A stretch of DNA of 64,000 nt from Jiangella gansuensis DSM 44835 (GTDB lineage: Bacteria; Actinomycetota; Actinomycetes; Jiangellales; Jiangellaceae): contig NZ_KI911782.1 of assembly GCF_000515395.1 (NCBI RefSeq), positions 5,521,781 to 5,585,780 on the forward strand, written 5' to 3'. The notes under the pieces were generated by a model. The model searched no databases and was not told where the DNA came from. It saw only the letters and a list, made by a program, of their open reading frames with translations. A program made the translations under genes and the position numbers. Positions 59,444-64,000 of the stretch are shown in pieces; the first letter of the stretch is position 1, and each line of letters begins with the position of its first letter.

Positions 59444-60596
59444 CACTTGTCTCCCCATGTGGTTCTCCAGAGGTCGTCCCCCGCTCCGCGATCTCGCGGG
59501 CAGCTTCCAGGTAGGACAGTGCGCCACTCGATGCGGCGTCGTACGTCATGACGGTCTGCCCGTAGCTCGGCGCCTCGCTGATGCGCACCGAACGCGGGAT
59601 GGCTGTGCGCAGAACGGTGTCACCGAAGTGGCGCCGCACCTCGTCGGCCACCTGGGCGGCCAGGCGGGTGCGACCGTCGTACATCGTCAGCAGGATCGTG
59701 GACACCGCCAAATCGCGGTTCAGATGTGCACGGACCATGTCGATGTTCTTGAGCAGCTGGCTCAGGCCCTCCAGGGCGTAGTACTCGCACTGGATCGGAA
59801 TCAGCACCTCGTCGCCACCCACGAGCGCATTCACGGTGAGCAACCCCAGCGACGGCGGACAGTCGATGAAGACGTAGTCATACTCCGTGCCGTCGGCCTT
59901 CAGATGCTGGTCGAGCGCCTTCCGCATCCGTGACTCGCGGGCAACCATCGAGACCAGCTCGATCTCGGCGCCGGCCAGGTCGATGGTGGCGGGTACACAC
60001 CAGAGCCCGTCGATGTCCTCGACCTTCTGCACCACGTCACCGATCGGCGTCTCCTCGACCATGACGTCGTAGATGCTGGGGATCTCCGCGTGATGGTCGA
60101 TGCCCAGCGCAGTGGATGCGTTGCCCTGCGGGTCGAGGTCGACCACCAGCACCCGTAGTCCGCTGACCGCCAGCGCGGCCGCCAGGTTGACGGTGGTGGT
60201 GGTCTTACCCACGCCGCCCTTCTGGTTGGCGACGACCATCACGCGGGTCTGGTCGGGTTTCGGCATCGGCGCGGCCCGGCGGCCCACCGCCATCAGCGCG
60301 ACGGCCGCCTCGCGGGCGATAGGGGTGTCCATGTCGGCCAGCGATCCGGACATCGCGAAGTCGGCCAACTCGGCCGCCGTACGCACCTGTGTCCGTTCCG
60401 CCACGTCGGCCGGTCGCTCGCCCGCATTCACCGATCTCTCACGCTCCAGGTTCGACGGTTGGCCCGTCGGTTCAATGGTCCCATTGTCCGGTGGCCAGCC
60501 GATCGCCGACCGCCGTTCCCCCGCAGCGTCCGAGCTCGCGACGACCCCACTTGTCGTCGGCCACCCCAGGCCCAGTACGACAGTGGCATCGCTCAT
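59436..60596 (-). CDS. parA: Chromosome partitioning ATPase ParA
   Basis: 386 residues. Deviant Walker [21 protein letters not shown], switch [16 protein letters not shown], Walker [21 protein letters not shown]. The motor forms an ATP-dependent gradient on DNA that moves ParB-parS complexes. An N-terminal extension of about 115 disordered residues precedes the P-loop. The start at ATG 60596 is supported by GGAGGAAGAG upstream and a four-base overlap with rsmG; a later Met (residue 82) is a possible second start. Confidence 0.96.
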   Translation of the reverse strand: MSDATVVLGLGWPTTSGVVASSDAAGERRSAIGWPPDNGTIEPTGQPSNLERERSVNAGERPADVAERTQVRTAAELADFAMSGSLADMDTPIAREAAVALMAVGRRAAPMPKPDQTRVMVVANQKGGVGKTTTTVNLAAALAVSGLRVLVVDLDPQGNASTALGIDHHAEIPSIYDVMVEETPIGDVVQKVEDIDGLWCVPATIDLAGAEIELVSMVARESRMRKALDQHLKADGTEYDYVFIDCPPSLGLLTVNALVGGDEVLIPIQCEYYALEGLSQLLKNIDMVRAHLNRDLAVSTILLTMYDGRTRLAAQVADEVRRHFGDTVLRTAIPRSVRISEAPSYGQTVMTYDAASSGALSYLEAAREIAERGTTSGEPHGETSDG

Positions 60597-61273
60597 CTGC
60601 TCTTCCTCCGTTGTCGTGCACCCCGTCCCGGCACCCTGTCCGACCGTCCTGCGGTGACCACGGCCACCCGTGCGGCCGGCTCGACGACGCCGGTGCCGGC
60701 TGTCTCAACTCTCCATGACGTCGCGCCCATTCTCGCCAACGACGCGGCTGAATCGCGCAACTCTTCGGAAACGGACTCGCCCTTGAGCGCCAACAGCCGC
60801 CCGTCCGGCCGTAACAGCGGAAGGGTCCAGCCGGCCAGCCGCTCCATCGGCGCCACAGCCCGAGCGACGACGACATCGAACCGGCCACCCGGCGCCACGT
60901 CTTCGGCACGGGACCGCAGCACCGTCACCGATGCCAGCCCCAACTGCTCCACCGCTTCGGCGAGGAACTCGCTGCGCCGTAACAGCGGTTCGACGAGGAC
61001 GACCTCGAGATCCGGACGAGCTATCGCGATCGGAATACCAGGCAGGCCGGCCCCGGAGCCGACGTCCGCAACCCGGGCGTCGGTCTCGATCAGCTCGGCG
61101 AGGACCGCGGAGTTCAGGATGTGACGGTCCCACAGCCGTGGGACCTCGCGAGGACCCAGGAGCCCGCGCTCGATGCCTGCCCCTGCGAGCAGGTCGGCAT
61201 ACGCGACCGCCAGGCCCATTCGGTCCCCGAAAAGGGAGGAGGCCGAGTCAGGTACGCCGTCGATCTCGTCCAT
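60593..61273 (-). CDS. rsmG: 16S rRNA (guanine527-N7)-methyltransferase RsmG
   Basis: 226 residues. SAM-dependent enzyme that makes m7G at 16S rRNA position 527; loss gives low-level streptomycin resistance in actinomycetes. SAM motif VADVGSGAGLPGIPIAIARP, N-terminal LWDRHILNSAVLAELI, and ARAVAPMERLAGWTLPLL are typical of the family (former GidB). Overlaps parA by four bases. A parS lies 12 bases upstream of its ATG. Confidence 0.95.
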   Translation of the reverse strand: MDEIDGVPDSASSLFGDRMGLAVAYADLLAGAGIERGLLGPREVPRLWDRHILNSAVLAELIETDARVADVGSGAGLPGIPIAIARPDLEVVLVEPLLRRSEFLAEAVEQLGLASVTVLRSRAEDVAPGGRFDVVVARAVAPMERLAGWTLPLLRPDGRLLALKGESVSEELRDSAASLARMGATSWRVETAGTGVVEPAARVAVVTAGRSDRVPGRGARQRRKSR

Positions 61274-61284
61274 GACTCGGCCTC

Positions 61285-61300
61285 CAAAGCTCGGTGTTTC
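61285..61300. promoter_or_regulatory. parS: parS centromere site upstream of rsmG
   Basis: TGTTTCACGTGAAACG contains the full 14-base parS core at 61286-61299, between jag and rsmG. Confidence 0.94.
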
Positions 61301-61383
61301 ACGTGAAACGACGCCCGCTGGCGCGGTTCACGGGGCTGGTCACCGCTAGGTGGTCGCCGCCGGCACCCATCAGGGGCCGCCGA

Positions 61384-61905
61384 TCAGGCAGGCAGCACGA
61401 CCACGTATCGGCGCGGCTCTTCACCCTCGGACTCGCTGCGCAAACCCGCCGCCGCGACCGCGTCGTGGACGACCTTGCGCTCGAACGGCGACATCGCCCC
61501 AAGCGACTCGGACTCGCCCGACGTACGCACCGCCTCGATCACCTGCTTGGCCAGCTCCAGCACCTCGGCCCGCCGGTTGGCTCGGAAGCCGCCGACATCG
61601 AGCATCAGCCGGCTGCGTTCGCCGGTCTCCCGGACCACCGCCAGCCGAGTCAGCTCCTGCAGCGCCTCCAGGACCTTCCCATTGTCGCCGATCAATGCGT
61701 CCAGACCATCACCGACGACCGACACCACAGCCCGGTCGCCCTCAACGTCCATGTCGATGTCGCCGTCGAGGTCGGCGATGTCGAGCAGCTCCTCCAGGTA
61801 GTCCGCGGCGATGTCGCCCTCGCGTTCCAACCGCTCGGCCGTACTCATGGCCGTGTCATTCCCGCGTTCCTGCACAGCGTCGCGCTCGGTGTCAGCGTCG
61901 CTCAC
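61384..61905 (-). CDS. jag: Jag/KhpB RNA-binding protein (KH and R3H domains)
   Basis: 173 residues. A KH-type domain (about 30-105) with the loop IGDNGKVLEALQELTRLAVV and a C-terminal R3H domain with the motif MSPFERKVVHDAV. Binds RNA with its partner KhpA and affects cell-wall synthesis and division in Gram-positive bacteria. The N-terminal Jag-N domain is absent, as usual in actinobacteria. It lies between yidC and rsmG in the standard order. GTG/ATG start at 61905 follows GAGGAGTCG. Confidence 0.93.
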   Translation of the reverse strand: MSDADTERDAVQERGNDTAMSTAERLEREGDIAADYLEELLDIADLDGDIDMDVEGDRAVVSVVGDGLDALIGDNGKVLEALQELTRLAVVRETGERSRLMLDVGGFRANRRAEVLELAKQVIEAVRTSGESESLGAMSPFERKVVHDAVAAAGLRSESEGEEPRRYVVVLPA

Positions 61906-61981
61906 CTTCGACTCCTCAGTTTTCGTTCATACGACGGGACGCGCCCGTCGGGCCGGGTCACACGCACGCCGCCTACGGCGG

Positions 61982-62908
61982 TCACTTCTTCTTGCGTTGT
62001 GCCCGGGTGGTCTTCTTCGGCTGCTGTCGCACAACCTCACCCACGGGCTTCTCCTCATCCGGCTCGGCGGTCTCCGGGGTGGGGAGCGCGATGCCCTTGC
62101 GGCGCGCCTTCTCTTCCAGACGCCGCTGGTGCGCCTTCTCCGCCTCGGTGCCCGGTGCCGGCATCCGCCGGATCACGTAGAGCTGCTGGCCCATGGTCCA
62201 GAAGTTCGAGGTGAGCCAGTAGAGCACGGTGCCCAGCGGGAAGTACACGCCCGAGAACGCGAAGACCAGCGGCAGCACGTACAGCAGGATCTTCTGCTGC
62301 TGCGCGAACGGGCCCTCGAGCGCCTCCTTCGGCATGTTCTTGCGCATGATCTGCCGCTGGGTGATGAACTGCGACACCACCATCAGCACGACCATCACCG
62401 CAGCGATGATCTTCGTGTTGAGGTCGTCGGACGTGAGGAACGAGTCCGCCAGCTGCGCGCCGAAGATCTCCGCGTTCCGCGCCGAGTCGAACAGCGTGCC
62501 GGGCTCGAACGCACCGCGCGGGTTGTTCTTGGCGATACCGTCCAGTACCCGGAACAGCGCGAAGAAGAACGGCGCCTGCAGCAGGACAGGCAAGCAGGAC
62601 GCGAACGGGTTGGTCCCGGTGTCCTTGTAGAGCTTCATCATCTCCTGCTGGAGACGCTCGCGGTCACCCTTGTACTTCTTCTGCAGCTCACGCAGCTGAG
62701 GCTGGAGCAACTGCATCTTGCGCTGCGAGCGGATCTGCCGCACGAACAGCGGGATCAGCAGGATCCGGATGACGACGACCAGTCCGATGATGGACAACGC
62801 CCAGTTCACACCGTCGTGGTCGATGCCGATCAACTCGGAGAAGAGCCAATGCCAGCCGATCATGATCCAGCTGACGAGGTACAGCAACGGTGCGAGGACG
62901 GTATCCAC
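61982..62908 (-). CDS. yidC: Membrane protein insertase YidC
   Basis: 308 residues. Inserts membrane proteins with or without Sec. Typical TM set: TM1 VLAPLLYLVSWIMIGWHWLF, 60KD-type core from LSIIGLVVVIRILLIPLFVR, a cytoplasmic hairpin (QKKYKGDRERLQQEMMKLYK), ILQAPFFFALFRVL, IAAVMVVLMVVSQFIT and a final LPLVFAFSGVYFPLGTVLY. The hydrophilic-groove Arg (VIRILLIP) is present. A basic tail (KKTTRAQRKKK) contacts the ribosome. GTG 62908 starts 7 bases after the yidD stop. Confidence 0.96.
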   Translation of the reverse strand: MDTVLAPLLYLVSWIMIGWHWLFSELIGIDHDGVNWALSIIGLVVVIRILLIPLFVRQIRSQRKMQLLQPQLRELQKKYKGDRERLQQEMMKLYKDTGTNPFASCLPVLLQAPFFFALFRVLDGIAKNNPRGAFEPGTLFDSARNAEIFGAQLADSFLTSDDLNTKIIAAVMVVLMVVSQFITQRQIMRKNMPKEALEGPFAQQQKILLYVLPLVFAFSGVYFPLGTVLYWLTSNFWTMGQQLYVIRRMPAPGTEAEKAHQRRLEEKARRKGIALPTPETAEPDEEKPVGEVVRQQPKKTTRAQRKKK

Positions 62909-62915
62909 GGGTCTA

Positions 62916-63260
62916 TCAGACTCCTCTGAGAGGGGTTGGGGCCCCCGGTTGCGGTCTCACCGGGGACTCGGAAGCTCGTCGGGAATCGTCGGCACCGGGC
63001 GTCTCGCCGTCGGTACCTTCCGCACGGCCCCACCACCGGTAGTTCTCCCGGCTCGGCACGAGGTCGACACCGCCGGCGCACCAGGGGTGACACCGACCGA
63101 GGCGACGGGCCGCCAGCCACGCTCCACGCAGGGCACCGTGCCGCTCGACCGCCGTCAGCGCGTACGCCGAGCATGACGGGTAGTAGCGGCAGGTCTGCCC
63201 GTACAGCGGACTGATGATCAGGCGGTAGCCCTTGAGCAGGGCCACCAGAAGAGTCTTCAT
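62916..63260 (-). CDS. yidD: Membrane protein insertion efficiency factor YidD
   Basis: 114 residues. Small membrane-associated protein with the conserved triple-Cys core [20 protein letters not shown] and [15 protein letters not shown]. Helps YidC-dependent insertion. N-terminal amphipathic helix [17 protein letters not shown]. The last 35 residues are family-variable. Its ATG overlaps the rnpA stop (ATGA). Confidence 0.95.
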   Translation of the reverse strand: MKTLLVALLKGYRLIISPLYGQTCRYYPSCSAYALTAVERHGALRGAWLAARRLGRCHPWCAGGVDLVPSRENYRWWGRAEGTDGETPGADDSRRASESPVRPQPGAPTPLRGV

Positions 63261-63622
63261 CGCCGTTTCTCCACCCGGACCAGGGCCCGATCGAGAGCGG
63301 CATCGAGCTCACGCGCGAGCGCGGAGCTGGGCGCACCGGCGATGCCGGGCAGCGCACGGATCACGACCGAGGATCCAGGCGGAAGCCGATCGACACGGTC
63401 GGCCATCAGATGACGCAGCCGGCGCCGGACGGTGTTGCGAACCACTGCACCCCCAACCGCGCGGCCGACGACGAGGCCCACCGACGGGGACGTTTCCTGA
63501 CCGCCCTGCTCGGCGGCGGGCAACAGGTGCACGACCATCGTGGGCCGTCCGACGCGGACTCCGCGGCGCACGATCACCCGGAAATCAGCCGAGCGCCGGA
63601 GCCGGTGCTCGGCCTTCAGCAC
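63257..63622 (-). CDS. rnpA: Ribonuclease P protein component
   Basis: 121 residues. Basic protein subunit that helps RNase P RNA cleave tRNA 5' leaders. Begins [20 protein letters not shown]; the RNR motif is present as [21 protein letters not shown] use GTG 63622; the longer open frame upstream runs through rpmH on another frame and is not coding. The stop overlaps yidD and the gene lies 37 bases after rpmH. Confidence 0.94.
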   Translation of the reverse strand: MLKAEHRLRRSADFRVIVRRGVRVGRPTMVVHLLPAAEQGGQETSPSVGLVVGRAVGGAVVRNTVRRRLRHLMADRVDRLPPGSSVVIRALPGIAGAPSSALARELDAALDRALVRVEKRR

Positions 63623-63659
63623 CTCAGATCGTCGAGCGAGCGCAAGCCGGCCAGCCGGA

Positions 63660-63797
63660 TCAGGCGGACAGCTTGGCACGGCCCTTGCTGCGGCGGGACG
63701 CAAGAATAGAGCGGCCGGCACGCGTGCGCATGCGCAGCCGGAAGCCGTGAGTCTTCGCACGACGGCGGGTGTTCGGCTGGAAAGTGCGCTTGACCAC
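63660..63797 (-). CDS. rpmH: 50S ribosomal protein L34
   Basis: 45 residues: [20 protein letters not shown], then [18 protein letters not shown] and a short basic end to TGA at 63662-63660. This matches L34 over its whole length. GTG 63797 is preceded by AGGAG seven bases upstream. It is first in the conserved rpmH-rnpA-yidD-yidC-jag operon and normally lies divergent from dnaA. Confidence 0.96.
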   Translation of the reverse strand: MVKRTFQPNTRRRAKTHGFRLRMRTRAGRSILASRRSKGRAKLSA

Positions 63798-63915
63798 GTC
63801 CGGGCTCCTGTGTCGATCGGTGAGATGTGCGTGCTTCTGGGTGCCGTCCGGGACCCGCGCATCCCCGGGATACGCACCCCGGGCATGTCGACAGGAGCCC
63901 TCGTCGGACCGATTA

Positions 63916-63945
63916 ACGGTACGCGCTGGACGCGCTCGGGGTCAA
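63916..63945 (-). promoter_or_regulatory. Promoter of the rpmH operon
   Basis: On the minus strand TTGACC (63945-63940) and TACCGT (63921-63916) are 18 bases apart, a good housekeeping-sigma promoter. The leader to rpmH is about 110 bases. The remaining bases to 64000 show no gene and no complete DnaA box. Confidence 0.65.
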
Positions 63946-64000
63946 ACTCGCCCGGCCGTACGGCGGTGAGCGGCGGCAACCGCTCATCCTGACATCGAGA

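Noticed and set aside
61285..61300. oriC or DnaA-box cluster near the right end
   Set aside because: The palindromes here are parS; no run of TTGTCCACA-like boxes is present. oriC should be beyond dnaA, outside the window.

Overview
The window is a high-GC actinobacterial chromosome segment that ends about 200 bp upstream of rpmH, so dnaA/oriC should lie just past the right edge. Evidence: an actinobacterial inositol-phosphate synthase, a complete conservon (cvnA-D), MurJ fused to a pseudokinase, SigM with a zinc anti-sigma factor, trxB-trxA behind a SigR-type promoter, and the origin-proximal order cwlM ... parB-parA-rsmG-jag-yidC-yidD-rnpA-rpmH. The set fits a filamentous actinomycete (Streptomyces- or Jiangella-like); species cannot be fixed from sequence reading alone.

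Layout. 0-1.5 kb: end of a PadR-type regulator overlapping ino1. 1.8-6.4 kb: conservon. 6.5-18.5 kb: a lipoprotein with a possible ECF promoter, DUF3054-like and cca genes (minus strand), then NUDIX, a DUF6049-like secreted protein, murJ, sigM, anti-sigma factor, trxB, trxA. 54.6-63.8 kb: cwlM, an aminotransferase, a ddl-like ligase, then the minus-strand parB-to-rpmH block with two exact parS cores.

Between trxA and cwlM, neighbours in mycobacteria, sit about 36 kb of accessory genes. (i) 18.9-24.3 kb: a plus-strand module of a tri-domain FtsK/EccC-like ATPase, two membrane proteins and two coiled-coil proteins, followed by an Eis-like acetyltransferase. (ii) 25.7-40.6 kb: a long minus-strand type IV secretion-like operon (VirB2-, VirB3/PrgI-, VirB4-, VirB6- and VirB8-like proteins, a lytic transglycosylase/CHAP enzyme, a YbjN protein, a J-domain membrane protein, an FtsK/TraB-like protein with damaged Walker motifs), with no relaxase or integrase. 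(iii) 40.8-52.4 kb: a divergent plus-strand operon with a sigma-like protein, a coupled leader peptide, a tandem ribbon-helix-helix protein, and a Tad/Flp pilus (SAF, TadZ, TadA, TadB, TadC, Flp, three TadE/G proteins) ending in a membrane protein with LysM repeats outside and a BTAD-type DNA-binding domain inside. (iv) two exported proteins.

Working model (inference): blocks ii and iii share one divergent control region and together build a cell-envelope secretion/pilus apparatus. Lack of a relaxase and the degenerate coupling-type ATPase argue against ordinary conjugation. The FtsK/coiled-coil module and the relaxase-less T4SS with its Tad partner are the best candidates for an undescribed system. 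No tRNA, rRNA, CRISPR or insertion sequence was seen.
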